64,000 bases of DNA from Oscillospiraceae bacterium (GTDB taxonomy: Bacteria > Bacillota > Clostridia > Oscillospirales > Ruminococcaceae): NCBI GenBank assembly GCA_024404815.1, contig JAKSPL010000009.1, positions 1 through 64,000 of the forward strand, given 5' to 3'. The notes beneath the pieces are model-generated. The model did no database searches. It was given only the letters and a program-made list of their open reading frames with translations, and had not been told where the DNA came from. The stretch's first letter is position 1. Each line of letters starts with the position of its first letter. Below are positions 24,699 through 33,061 of the stretch, piece after piece. A program made the position numbers and the translations under genes.

Positions 24699-25844
24699 TC
24701 ATCCGATCAGCTCGGTGTAGTTGCCAAGCAGTTGAAACGAATCACAGCTGTGTTCAAGCACGGAAAGCAGACCAAGTACACCGTTCTGATGCAAAGATGC
24801 ATCCAAATCAACGTAAAATCTATAAGAAAATGCTGTTTCAGGAATCGGGACACTTTCGAGTTTACACATATTGATGCCGAGGGCGGAGATCTTCGCGATC
24901 GTCTGAAACAGCGCACCTGTGACATTTTCACAAGTCAAAGCAAGACTCAGACGATTCGCGCCAGCGTAACATTTTGCGCCCTGTTCGATACAGATAAAGC
25001 GCGTTTCATTTGCAGCGTTATCGTGGATATTTTCAGCAAGTACGTCCAAATCGTATAGCTTTGCACACTTTTCCGAGGCGATGGCCGCAACACTTGGATC
25101 GTTTGCCTCAGCTACACGACGCGCCGCGTGCGCTGTGCTTTGGCATGGAATGACATTCACATTCGCAAGATTGTCCAAAAAGCTGCGCGATTCCACGGCT
25201 GCTTGCTCATGCGTGTAAATTGTACGTATCTGCGATAAATCCGTTCCTTTGATTCCGAGCAAAACGTGTCGAATATTCAGTCGGATACCGCGGACAATGG
25301 AAACTTCCGCTCCGCGAAGCAAGTCATAAACCCGACCGATTGAGCCGTTCGCACTCGTTTCGATTGGCAGAACGCCGAACCGACACAGCCCTGACTGCAC
25401 CGCTTTGACAACAGCCGAAAAGCTGTCAAAAAACAACAGATCGGCGTGCGAAAATAGCTTATCTGCAGCATTTTGCGTGTTGCTTCCTTCTGTCCCGAAA
25501 CAGGCGATTCGACCTGTTTGCGGCAAGATCGTCTCCTCGTTTGCGAGCATACATTCCGCACGTTTTGATGCCTCTGACGACAGAAATAGCTGGGATGCCT
25601 GTCGTGCGCGGGACAGTTCAAGAATCGTGCGATACAGCTGATCTGCAAAGTCACCGTATGGTTCTCCAGCAGATTCGTGGATTTTCGCAAGAATCTGTCG
25701 CTCTCGCACAGGGTCGTAGAGTGGCTGGTGACTATCTTTTTTTATATCAGCTACCTTATCGACTAGGTCCATTCGTTCCAGAAATAGTCGCAAAAGCTCC
25801 TTGTCTACAGTGTCAAGATTCTTTCGTATTTCCGTTAATTCCAT
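24699..25844 (-). CDS. pheA: Chorismate mutase / prephenate dehydratase (P-protein)
   Basis: 381 residues from MELTEIRKNLDTVDKELL, with GAGGTG 8 bases upstream. Residues 1-85 are an AroQ-type chorismate mutase (DxxLLxLxxxR, YDPVRERQIL). A prephenate dehydratase follows (ACFGTEGSNTQNAA, VLPIETSANGSI, NETRFICIE with the Thr-Arg-Phe motif). The C-terminal ACT domain has LESVPIPE in place of the ESRP consensus and is the likely site of Phe feedback. It commits chorismate to phenylalanine. Confidence 0.94.
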   Translation of the reverse strand: MELTEIRKNLDTVDKELLRLFLERMDLVDKVADIKKDSHQPLYDPVRERQILAKIHESAGEPYGDFADQLYRTILELSRARQASQLFLSSEASKRAECMLANEETILPQTGRIACFGTEGSNTQNAADKLFSHADLLFFDSFSAVVKAVQSGLCRFGVLPIETSANGSIGRVYDLLRGAEVSIVRGIRLNIRHVLLGIKGTDLSQIRTIYTHEQAAVESRSFLDNLANVNVIPCQSTAHAARRVAEANDPSVAAIASEKCAKLYDLDVLAENIHDNAANETRFICIEQGAKCYAGANRLSLALTCENVTGALFQTIAKISALGINMCKLESVPIPETAFSYRFYVDLDASLHQNGVLGLLSVLEHSCDSFQLLGNYTELIG

Positions 25845-25874
25845 TGTAATACACCTCACTGAGAAACAAAAGAC

Positions 25875-26966
25875 TTATTCAAAATATCCGTTTACGAGTA
25901 AAATATCCAACAGAACACAAGCAACGGCTGCTTCGACAACCGGTACTGCTCGTTGCGCGATACAAGGATCGTGTCTGCCAGCAATCTGAATTGTCGTATT
26001 CTCGTGCTTTTCCAAAGAAATAGTCTGCTGAACTTGTCCGATGGACGGGGTCGGCTTGATTCCGACACGAAGGCGAAGGGGCATACCGTTTGTGATGCCG
26101 CCCTGGATGCCGCCACTGAAATTGGATTTTGTTGCGATTTCTCCATTGCCGTTGATGCAAAACGCGTCATTGACCTCTGAACCGCGTTTTGTACACATAT
26201 CAAATCCTCCGCCAAATTCGACTCCTTTTACAGCAGGAATGCCGAAAAGTACAGATGATATGCGGTTTTCAATACCGTCAAACATCGGGCTTCCGAGGCC
26301 GGCAGGAAGACCAATCGCGGCGCATTCAATCGTTCCGCCGATGCTGTCGGATTCATTTTTTGCAGTCATGATCTGCGCTTGCATTTCTTTTGCCGCTGTG
26401 TCGGAAATGGTCGGAAAAGACTTGCTCGCAACATTTGAAAACATCGTAGAATCTGGAAAAATCGGAAACATATCATCACACGCTGTTCCAATGCTTGCGA
26501 GGTGTGCACCGACATAAATGCCGCGCGTTTCCAAAATTTGCAGTGCGATTCCTCCTGCGATGCATAGTGGCGCTGTCAAACGTCCGGAAAAGTGCCCACC
26601 TCCTCGCAAATCAGCGCTTCCGTGCCATTTTACGGAAGCGGTATAATCGGCGTGTGAAGGACGCGGTTTGTCGAATATTGTCGAATAGTCTGCGGAACGT
26701 GTATTTTCATTTCGGATGATTGCGGAAAATGGCGCACCTGTGGTCTTTCCGTTGAGAAAACCGCTCAAAATTTCTGGTGCATCCGCCTCTGCACGAGGTG
26801 TTGAGAATGCGTTCTGACCACCTTTTCGGCGCGTAAGAAACTGATTGAGTTTATCTAATGAAATCTCAGCACCTGCTGGAAATCCATCGACTGTGACTCC
26901 AATTGCCGGACCGTGCGACTCGCCGAAGATCGAAACACGAAGCTGATCACCGAATGTCGATGCCAT
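25875..26966 (-). CDS. aroC: Chorismate synthase
   Basis: 363 residues with GGAGG upstream. Signatures include GESHGPAIGVTVDGFPAG, RRKGGQNAFSTPRAEAD, the HSADYT-like PSHADYTASVKWHGSADLRGGGHFSGRLT and the C-terminal RHDPCIAQRAVPVVEA, read as separate motifs. It overlaps aroA by 20 bases. It makes chorismate from EPSP with reduced FMN as cofactor. Confidence 0.96.
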   Translation of the reverse strand: MASTFGDQLRVSIFGESHGPAIGVTVDGFPAGAEISLDKLNQFLTRRKGGQNAFSTPRAEADAPEILSGFLNGKTTGAPFSAIIRNENTRSADYSTIFDKPRPSHADYTASVKWHGSADLRGGGHFSGRLTAPLCIAGGIALQILETRGIYVGAHLASIGTACDDMFPIFPDSTMFSNVASKSFPTISDTAAKEMQAQIMTAKNESDSIGGTIECAAIGLPAGLGSPMFDGIENRISSVLFGIPAVKGVEFGGGFDMCTKRGSEVNDAFCINGNGEIATKSNFSGGIQGGITNGMPLRLRVGIKPTPSIGQVQQTISLEKHENTTIQIAGRHDPCIAQRAVPVVEAAVACVLLDILLVNGYFE

Positions 26967-28191
26967 TGCATTTTCCTCCTAATTGTTCATAGTGTTCAAA
27001 AAAACGTGGATACGACTTTTTTACACACTCTGCGCCGCGAATTTCCACCGGGCCATCGCATTTGAGTGCGGCGATCGCAGCGGCCATTGCGAGACGATGA
27101 TCGTTGTGTGCATCGACAATGCCGCCTCGAAGACCGCCTCCGTAAACCGTCAGACCGTCTGAATGTTCATCGACTTTTCCGCCCAGACCGCGTATCATCA
27201 TGGTCGTGGTGGCTAATCGGTCGGATTCTTTCAGGCGTAGTCTATTGGCATTCACAAATTGCGTTTGGGATTTAGAGAATGATGCGCGTATCGCAAGAAT
27301 TGGCAATAAATCTGGAATATTCTGCATATCAATCACAGACGCCACTTCAAAATCACGCAGTATCGAAGAAATTGCCTTGTCACCTTGCGGCGAATCTAGT
27401 TGCATATTGGTAAGTTGAATCTCACTTCCGAGCGCATTTGCGGTGAGCCAGAAAGCGGCATTCGACCAGTCACCATCCATAGAAATAATCGTAGGTGCAT
27501 GAAATACCTGATTTCCTTTGATGTGAAATATCGGTAGATTGTCTTGATACTCCTGTGAGATTTGTATTCCGTATTTTTCGAGAATCTGAATGGTCAAATC
27601 GACATATGGAGCCGACTCAAAGCACGTTGTTACGCGAATCTCACTATCATCATTGCATAGCGGAAGGGCAAGCAGCAGACCAGTCAAAAATTGCGAACTA
27701 ATATCACCGCGAATCGTATAAATTCCTCCGTGCAGTTTTCCTGTTGTTGAAAAAGGCAGCATTTGCGATGAAAATTCCACACAATGTTCGGACATTGCAT
27801 CGGCAAGTGTGGCGATCGGCCGTTCAGGTAATCTTCCGGAACCGCGAAACTGCGTGCTTTCGCAAAGCACTGTGGCTACGGGCAGCAGGAATCGAAAAGT
27901 AGAACCACTTTCACCGCAATCAAAAAATGCGTTGTTACGCAGATTTGCTGCGGAAACCGGTTCGATTTGTGTTCCATTGTTACACGCGGTAAATTTTGCA
28001 CCGAGCGCTTCCAGACATCGCACCGTTGCGTCGATATCCTCACAGCAGTCCGGATTTGACACGATTGAAAAATTCGTAAATGAATTGTTTTCAGATAATG
28101 CGGCGCATATCAGTTTTCGATGTGCGTCAGATTTTGAGGGCGGCATTTCGAGCGTTCCGTGCAGTTTGGACGGATAACATATGACGTTCAT
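26947..28191 (-). CDS. aroA: EPSP synthase (3-phosphoshikimate 1-carboxyvinyltransferase)
   Basis: 414 residues. PSKSDAHRKL is the shikimate-3-phosphate binding motif and DCGESGSTFRFLLP is the characteristic glycine/serine signature. RLKESDRLATT and NDHRLAMAAAI complete the family pattern. It overlaps aroB by the ATGA tetranucleotide. Both glyphosate-binding loop types would need an alignment to class. Confidence 0.96.
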   Translation of the reverse strand: MNVICYPSKLHGTLEMPPSKSDAHRKLICAALSENNSFTNFSIVSNPDCCEDIDATVRCLEALGAKFTACNNGTQIEPVSAANLRNNAFFDCGESGSTFRFLLPVATVLCESTQFRGSGRLPERPIATLADAMSEHCVEFSSQMLPFSTTGKLHGGIYTIRGDISSQFLTGLLLALPLCNDDSEIRVTTCFESAPYVDLTIQILEKYGIQISQEYQDNLPIFHIKGNQVFHAPTIISMDGDWSNAAFWLTANALGSEIQLTNMQLDSPQGDKAISSILRDFEVASVIDMQNIPDLLPILAIRASFSKSQTQFVNANRLRLKESDRLATTTMMIRGLGGKVDEHSDGLTVYGGGLRGGIVDAHNDHRLAMAAAIAALKCDGPVEIRGAECVKKSYPRFFEHYEQLGGKCNGIDIR

Positions 28192-29258
28192 TCCTGCCCC
28201 TCCATTCCGTCCGAAATGAGCGCTTCAAGTGCGGAGAGCTCGATTTTCTCCATGCAGCACTTCCCGATCTGCTCGGGGATGATGACTGTAATTGACGTAT
28301 TCTCTGACTTTTTGTCGGTCTGTGCGATATCCGTAAGCTGTTTCGCAGAATATGGGCAGTCGATCGGCAAATGATTGCGAACAAGTGTTTGCAAAATTCG
28401 CTCGGCATCGCAATTTTTGATAATTCCGCTCTTTTTTGCTGCACGCGTCATGACCGCTGTACCGATTGCTACGGCATGACCATGAGAAATATCGAATCTG
28501 CTTGCAATCTCGATTGCGTGCCCGACTGTGTGACCGAGGTTCAACAGTTTTCTTACACTTTTTTCTGTCGGGTCTTCCATGACAATTTTGGATTTATATG
28601 CAACCGATTTTGCGATGATTTCCGTGAGATGTTCTGACGGATCCTTACTTTCGTATATCTCAAAAAGTGACGTATCTCCGAGAATTCCAGTCTTGATTGC
28701 CTCTGCCGCGCCGTCCGCGATACAGATGTCTGTCAGCGTTTTCATCGCGTCTGGATCGCAGAGAACCGCGCTCGGCTGATGGAACAGACCTGCCAGATTT
28801 TTGCCCTGCGGCAGATTGACTGCCGTTTTTCCGCCGACTGACGCATCCACCGCCGCCAGAAGTGTCGTTGGCATTTGCACAAACCGAATGCCGCGGAGGT
28901 AGCAGCCTGCCGCGAATCCGGTCAGGTCGCCGACGATACCGCCGCCGAGTGAAACGGCCAAATCTGTCCGTGTCAGACGGGCATCTGCCATTGCTTCCAA
29001 TAGTCCGCCAAGTACGCCGATCGACTTTGAAGGTTCGCCTGCTGCAACGATGTGTGTCTGTACGGTAAAGCCAGCGGAAACCAACGAATTCTTGACTGTT
29101 TCCATATACAGCGGTGCGACATTTTCATCGGTGACAAGCATGATCTTACATGGCGAAAACCGTTCGGAAAGCCATGCGCCGCAGTTGCTCAGTAAGCCCC
29201 GTTCAATACAAATCGGATAAGATTGTCCGTCCTGCAAGGACAGTTCGATACATTCCAT
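28188..29258 (-). CDS. aroB: 3-dehydroquinate synthase
   Basis: 356 residues; the ATG follows AAAGGAGC. NAD-binding GGGIVGDLTGFAAGCYLRGI, MPTTLLAAVDASVGGKT and the zinc ligands in the NLGHTVGHAIE region and HGHAVAIG are all present. It catalyses the second shikimate-pathway step. Confidence 0.96.
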   Translation of the reverse strand: MECIELSLQDGQSYPICIERGLLSNCGAWLSERFSPCKIMLVTDENVAPLYMETVKNSLVSAGFTVQTHIVAAGEPSKSIGVLGGLLEAMADARLTRTDLAVSLGGGIVGDLTGFAAGCYLRGIRFVQMPTTLLAAVDASVGGKTAVNLPQGKNLAGLFHQPSAVLCDPDAMKTLTDICIADGAAEAIKTGILGDTSLFEIYESKDPSEHLTEIIAKSVAYKSKIVMEDPTEKSVRKLLNLGHTVGHAIEIASRFDISHGHAVAIGTAVMTRAAKKSGIIKNCDAERILQTLVRNHLPIDCPYSAKQLTDIAQTDKKSENTSITVIIPEQIGKCCMEKIELSALEALISDGMEGQE

Positions 29259-29276
29259 GCGCCTGCTCCTTTCGTA

Positions 29277-30116
29277 TCAGTTACCGCCTGCGCCTGCTTT
29301 TGCGATTTTTCCGCTTCGCAGGCACTCGCGCAGTGCAGCGGCGTCTTTTGCTTCGATGGCATTCAGATATTCCTGCAAATTGTCGATGAGCGTATGCAGT
29401 TCTTCTGCCAAAAAGTCCGCATTTGCGAGCATTAGCTCTGTCCACATATCCTCATCGAGTCTTGCAACGCGCGTCATGTCGCGGAAACTGCCCGCCGAAA
29501 AACCTCTGCGCTCCTGCGCGGTCGGGGATTTGACATATGCGCCCGAAACAACGTGCGCGAGCTGTGAGGTGTATGCGATGATGCGGTCGTGGTCGGTCGG
29601 ATTGGTGAATGTCAGGTTCGAGAAACCGATGTCGAGGAAGTAATTTTTCAGCATTTCCAGCGTTTTCATGTCAACCGTTTCGTCAGGCGTGAGAATCATT
29701 GACGCGCCGTCATAAAGTCCGTCCGAAGAATTGACAAATCCGCCGACCTCTTTGCCTGCCATCGGATGCCCGCCGATGTACCGAAAACCGTTCTCTTTCG
29801 CGCATTTTGCGATGTTGTCTGTGACACCGCGCTTGACGCCGCAGATGTCCACTACCAGACAGTTTCCGCTTCCGAGCTGTGTTTTATGCGCTTCAACCCA
29901 GTTTTCTGCCGCTTTCGGGCGGAGTGCCACGATCACAAGACTGCATTCGGGGAGAATCTCATCTGTCAGCGGTGCGTCCATTGCGCCCGACAGCCGTGCC
30001 AGAAGCTGTACTTCGTTGTCCAGATCATAGCCGTAGAGCTCATGAGAAGTACGCTGTTTCGTTGCTTTTGCAAAGGAACCGCCAATCAGTCCCAAGCCGA
30101 TGACTGCAATTTTCAT
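29277..30116 (-). CDS. tyrA: Prephenate dehydrogenase
   Basis: 279 residues with AAAGGAG upstream. The N-terminal NAD(P) loop is GLGLIGGSFAKA. The prephenate-binding region includes GGHPMAGKEVGG and the DHDRIIAYTSQLAHVVSGA helix with the conserved His. There is no ACT or chorismate mutase domain. It directs prephenate to tyrosine and lies between aroF and aroB. Confidence 0.94.
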   Translation of the reverse strand: MKIAVIGLGLIGGSFAKATKQRTSHELYGYDLDNEVQLLARLSGAMDAPLTDEILPECSLVIVALRPKAAENWVEAHKTQLGSGNCLVVDICGVKRGVTDNIAKCAKENGFRYIGGHPMAGKEVGGFVNSSDGLYDGASMILTPDETVDMKTLEMLKNYFLDIGFSNLTFTNPTDHDRIIAYTSQLAHVVSGAYVKSPTAQERRGFSAGSFRDMTRVARLDEDMWTELMLANADFLAEELHTLIDNLQEYLNAIEAKDAAALRECLRSGKIAKAGAGGN

Positions 30117-30137
30117 ATTTGTTCTCCTTTATGATGC

Positions 30138-31160
30138 TCAGACTGTCGGCACAGGATTTTCCGCCATGAAGTCGTGGAGCGCGTGCAGATGCTTTGAAAG
30201 TGCATCGAATGTTTCAGGACGAATCGACTGCGGACCGTCACAGACTGCGTGAGCAGGGTCATTGTGGACTTCGATGATCAGACCGTCTGCGCCTGCTGCT
30301 ACTGCGGCAGGGGCTGTCTGCGGTACGAGCCATGCTTTTCCTGCGGCGTGGCTGGGGTCAATAATAATAGGCAGATGCGTCAGTTTCCGCAGAACAGGCA
30401 CCGCGCCGATGTCCAGCGTATTGCGCGTGTAGGTTTCAAAGGTGCGGATGCCGCGCTCGCAGAGCATGACGTTGTGGTTGCCGCCTGCCATGACATATTC
30501 CGCGCTCATCAGCCATTCTTCGTAGGTCGCGCACATACCGCGCTTTAAGAGAATCGGCTTTTCCTGTCTGCCAAGACGTTTCAAAAGGTCGAAATTCTGC
30601 ATATTTCTTGCACCGACCTGAATAATGTCCACATCGGCAAAGTCGGGGAGCTGTTCGGCATCCATGATCTCTGTGACGATCGGCAGACCTGTTTCCTCGC
30701 GTGCAATTTTCAGCAGTTCCAGTCCGCGTGTGCCCATGCCCTGGAACGAGTAGGGGGAGGTACGCGGTTTGAATGCGCCGCCGCGGAGAACGGTTGCGCC
30801 GCTTGCCTTGACCTGCTTTGCGATGGCTACGATCTGCTCCTCGCTTTCGACAGAGCAGGGACCTGCCATCAATGTGAGTGTGCCGCCGCCGATCTGTGCG
30901 CCGCGGACATTGATTACGGTATCGTCAGGATGGAATTTGCGGTTTGCGTGCTTGTAGGGCTCCTGCACGCGCTTGACATCCTCGACAATATCGAGTGCGG
31001 AGATGAGGTCTGCGTCGATCGCGGCGGTATCGCCGACCAGTCCGAGAATGGTTGTTGATGTACCGATACTCTTGTGGACGTCAATATTTTTTTCTGCGAG
31101 CCAGTCCATCAGGCTGGCGAGCTGTGCTTCATTTGGAATTTTCTTGAGAATAACGATCAT
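30138..31160 (-). CDS. aroF: DAHP synthase, type I-beta with N-terminal ferredoxin-like domain
   Basis: 340 residues, AAGGAAG upstream. Residues 1-70 form the ferredoxin-like regulatory domain seen in the Thermotoga-type enzyme, where Tyr and Phe bind. The barrel has [44 protein letters not shown] and DPSHAAG. It condenses PEP and erythrose 4-phosphate. It is the first structural gene of the operon, directly behind an attenuator. Confidence 0.95.
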   Translation of the reverse strand: MIVILKKIPNEAQLASLMDWLAEKNIDVHKSIGTSTTILGLVGDTAAIDADLISALDIVEDVKRVQEPYKHANRKFHPDDTVINVRGAQIGGGTLTLMAGPCSVESEEQIVAIAKQVKASGATVLRGGAFKPRTSPYSFQGMGTRGLELLKIAREETGLPIVTEIMDAEQLPDFADVDIIQVGARNMQNFDLLKRLGRQEKPILLKRGMCATYEEWLMSAEYVMAGGNHNVMLCERGIRTFETYTRNTLDIGAVPVLRKLTHLPIIIDPSHAAGKAWLVPQTAPAAVAAGADGLIIEVHNDPAHAVCDGPQSIRPETFDALSKHLHALHDFMAENPVPTV

Positions 31161-31195
31161 GGGAGATACTTCCTTTCAAAAATCTTTCCAATACG

Positions 31196-31228
31196 AAAAA
31201 ACGCTCACAGTCGGTTTGACTGTGAGCG
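31196..31228 (-). terminator. Attenuator terminator before aroF
   Basis: On the minus strand, CGCTCACAGTC-AAACC-GACTGTGAGCG is a perfect 11-bp stem with T6 behind it. It lies 35 bases before the aroF start and 46 bases after the leader-peptide stop codon. Confidence 0.93.
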
Positions 31229-31308
31229 CGTAGGTATCAGGATGAACTGCGTGCAGAAAGCGGTGCGGCAGATTCATTGAACTTCATGCGTATTCTCAGG
31301 CAAACCGA
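31211..31308 (-). promoter_or_regulatory. Antiterminator pairing of the aro attenuator
   Basis: Leader bases TCGGTTTG (minus strand, 31308-31301) are perfectly complementary to CAAACCGA (31218-31211). The latter contains the terminator loop and three flanking stem bases. Pairing can extend past one mismatch through CTG. Forming this helix would prevent the terminator. A ribosome stalled at codons 8-21 leaves it free; a ribosome reaching the stop codon covers it. Confidence 0.75.
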
Positions 31309-31387
31309 AACAGACCTCATCCGAATAATAGATAAAGCCATAATAGAAATATTCGGTTGCATAATACTTCGCATTCATGTTCGGCAT
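31274..31387 (-). CDS. Tyr/Phe-rich leader peptide of the aromatic operon
   Basis: 37 codons with AAAGGAGC 8 bases upstream. The peptide begins MPNMNAKYYATEYFYYGF and continues IYYSDEVCFGL. Seven Tyr and three Phe occur in 37 residues, nine of them within residues 8-21. It ends at TGA upstream of the terminator at 31196-31228. Codons 27-29 (TTC GGT TTG) supply the bases that can pair with the terminator (see the attenuator entry). It has the shape of the pheA/trpE class of leader peptides and no other likely function. It is too short for routine gene calling. Confidence 0.85.
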   Translation of the reverse strand: MPNMNAKYYATEYFYYGFIYYSDEVCFGLPENTHEVQ

Positions 31388-31421
31388 CTGTGCGGCTCCT
31401 TTCCTGCATGATATTATCATT

Positions 31422-31450
31422 ATTCTACCACACACTCCCTGAAAAATCAA
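31422..31450 (-). promoter_or_regulatory. Promoter of the aromatic amino-acid operon
   Basis: On the minus strand, TTGATT, 17 bases, TAGAAT, with the leader-peptide ribosome site about 20 bases downstream of the -10. Confidence 0.85.
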
Positions 31451-31552
31451 GTGGAAAATCTTCCAATCTTCCCTGTTTGGGATTTTTCGCGCTTGTGAAT
31501 CTTGCCCAATCGAAAAATCTGCGGAAATTTCGAAAAAAATTTCACATACCTA

Positions 31553-31581
31553 GTGACAAATCGAAAATATTGTGATATAAT
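31553..31581 (+). promoter_or_regulatory. Promoter of the VanY-like gene
   Basis: GTGACA, 17 bases, TATAAT. The leader contains GCTGTC...GACAGC (31599-31624), a weak stem before the ribosome site GAAAGGA. Confidence 0.8.
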
Positions 31582-31646
31582 AGAGTACGGAATTCGCTGT
31601 CGGACGGGGAAAGTGCCGGACAGCAAAAAGAAAGGATGAAACTTCA

Positions 31647-32927
31647 ATGAGCAAAACAAAGGAACAAAAATCCTCGGGTATCTCGTTCGGATTGGTCCTG
31701 ATTCTGCTGATTGCCGTTGCAGGTCTTGCATTCGGCGTTTATAAGCTGGTGATGGACGGGAAGGATACCAACCTGGAAACGACTGCATTTTCCATGAAAG
31801 TCGGCGAGGTTCGAACACTGGAAAGTGTTGTCGGTACGGATTTTTCCTGTCAGATCTACGATGAAACGGTCGCTTCCATTGACGGTGAGCATCTCCTGAC
31901 CGCGCTTTCTGCTGGCACGACCACGATCGTGGCAGAAGCACCCGGCGGAAAGAATCAGGTGTTCCAGCTGACTGTTACGGGTGAAGGTTCTGTTGTTGTG
32001 ACAGAAGCCACCACCACGACCGAAACCACCACAACGACCATCGAAACCACCACACAGACGCTTCCCGAAGGCTCTGTTACAGGCATTCAGCTTACCTTCT
32101 ATTCTGTTACCTTGAAAGTAGGCGAGAAGAAAATGCCGATCGTTACCATGTCCCCTGCGGACGCCATCGACAAGTCCGAAAACTGGACTTCTTCCGATGA
32201 GGCTGTCGCAAAGGTTGACTGGCTCGGAAACATTACCGCAGTCGCCCCCGGTACTTGTACCGTCCGCGTTGCATCTGTCAATAACCCGAATGTCTATGCT
32301 GAGGTCGCAGTCACCGTTGCAGGCGACTCCACCCAGACCACTACGACGACCACGACAACTTCCGCAGATGGTGCGACTTCCACAACGACCACCAATGCGG
32401 CAAGCGTCAACAGTCCGATGTATATTCAGGGCATTCTGGTTGCAAATAAGACATACGGCTTGCCTGAGAATTACAATCCCGGTGTGGATCCTGCCGCACA
32501 AGCTGCATTTGATAAAATGCAGGCGGCAGCAAAGAACGACGGTTACAGCCTGAGCATCTGCTCAGGCTTTCGTTCTTTTGAGACACAGAAGAATCTGTAT
32601 AACAACTATGTCGCACGCGACGGAAAGGAAAAAGCAGACACCTATTCCGCACGCCCCGGTCATTCCGAGCATCAGACAGGTCTTGCATTTGACATCAACA
32701 AGGCAAGCGACAGCTTTACCGACACCCCCGAAGCGAAATGGCTCGCAGAAAACTGCTGGAAGTACGGTTTTATCATTCGTTACCCGAAGGGCAAGGAGAG
32801 CATTACCGGCTACAAATATGAGTCATGGCATATCCGCTATCTCGGTGAGGATGTCGCAAAGAAGGTTTATGACAGCGGAAAGACGCTCGAAGAATATCTG
32901 AACATTACGTCCGTATATGCGGATTGA
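31647..32927 (+). CDS. D-Ala-D-Ala carboxypeptidase, VanY/M15B type, with Ig-like domains
   Basis: 426 residues. An N-terminal membrane anchor (about residues 12-34) is followed by a Big-2-like beta domain, a Thr-rich linker, a second Big-2-like domain (VTLKVGEKK...WTSSDEAVAKVD...GTCTVRV) and another Thr linker. The M15B peptidase (about 250-420) has CSGFRSFETQKNLY, SARPGHSEHQTGLAFDI with the zinc His and Asp, and YESWHIRYLG with the second zinc His. It should trim peptidoglycan stem peptides outside the membrane. Thr-rich spacers match the style of other secreted proteins here. It is probably housekeeping cell-wall turnover rather than vancomycin resistance, since no other van genes are present. 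Confidence 0.92.
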   Translation: MSKTKEQKSSGISFGLVLILLIAVAGLAFGVYKLVMDGKDTNLETTAFSMKVGEVRTLESVVGTDFSCQIYDETVASIDGEHLLTALSAGTTTIVAEAPGGKNQVFQLTVTGEGSVVVTEATTTTETTTTTIETTTQTLPEGSVTGIQLTFYSVTLKVGEKKMPIVTMSPADAIDKSENWTSSDEAVAKVDWLGNITAVAPGTCTVRVASVNNPNVYAEVAVTVAGDSTQTTTTTTTTSADGATSTTTTNAASVNSPMYIQGILVANKTYGLPENYNPGVDPAAQAAFDKMQAAAKNDGYSLSICSGFRSFETQKNLYNNYVARDGKEKADTYSARPGHSEHQTGLAFDINKASDSFTDTPEAKWLAENCWKYGFIIRYPKGKESITGYKYESWHIRYLGEDVAKKVYDSGKTLEEYLNITSVYAD

Positions 32928-32933
32928 TGACAG

Positions 32934-32962
32934 TCCCCGACGAATCCGTCGGGGATTTTTTT
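32934..32962 (+). terminator. Terminator after the VanY-like gene
   Basis: TCCCCGACG-AATC-CGTCGGGGA followed by T7, 6 bases after the stop codon. Confidence 0.92.
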
Positions 32963-32973
32963 GTGGTTTCCTC

Positions 32974-33002
32974 TTGCCAAACGGCGCGAAAAGTAGTATA
33001 AT
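32974..33002 (+). promoter_or_regulatory. Promoter of asnB
   Basis: TTGCCA, 17 bases, TATAAT, about 60 bases before the coding start. No T-box-like leader fits in the space. Confidence 0.85.
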
Positions 33003-33061
33003 AGAAAAGATAAAAACTTTGAGAAACCATACGTCGCACAGCAGCATAAAGGAGTTAGAAT

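Noticed and set aside
31595..31626. Weak stem GCTGTC/GACAGC in the VanY leader as a regulatory RNA
   Set aside because: It has only 6 bp, with no competing structure or known motif.
31647..32927. VanY-like gene as part of a vancomycin-resistance cluster
   Set aside because: No vanA/B/H/X/S/R genes are nearby; M15B carboxypeptidases are common wall-maintenance enzymes.
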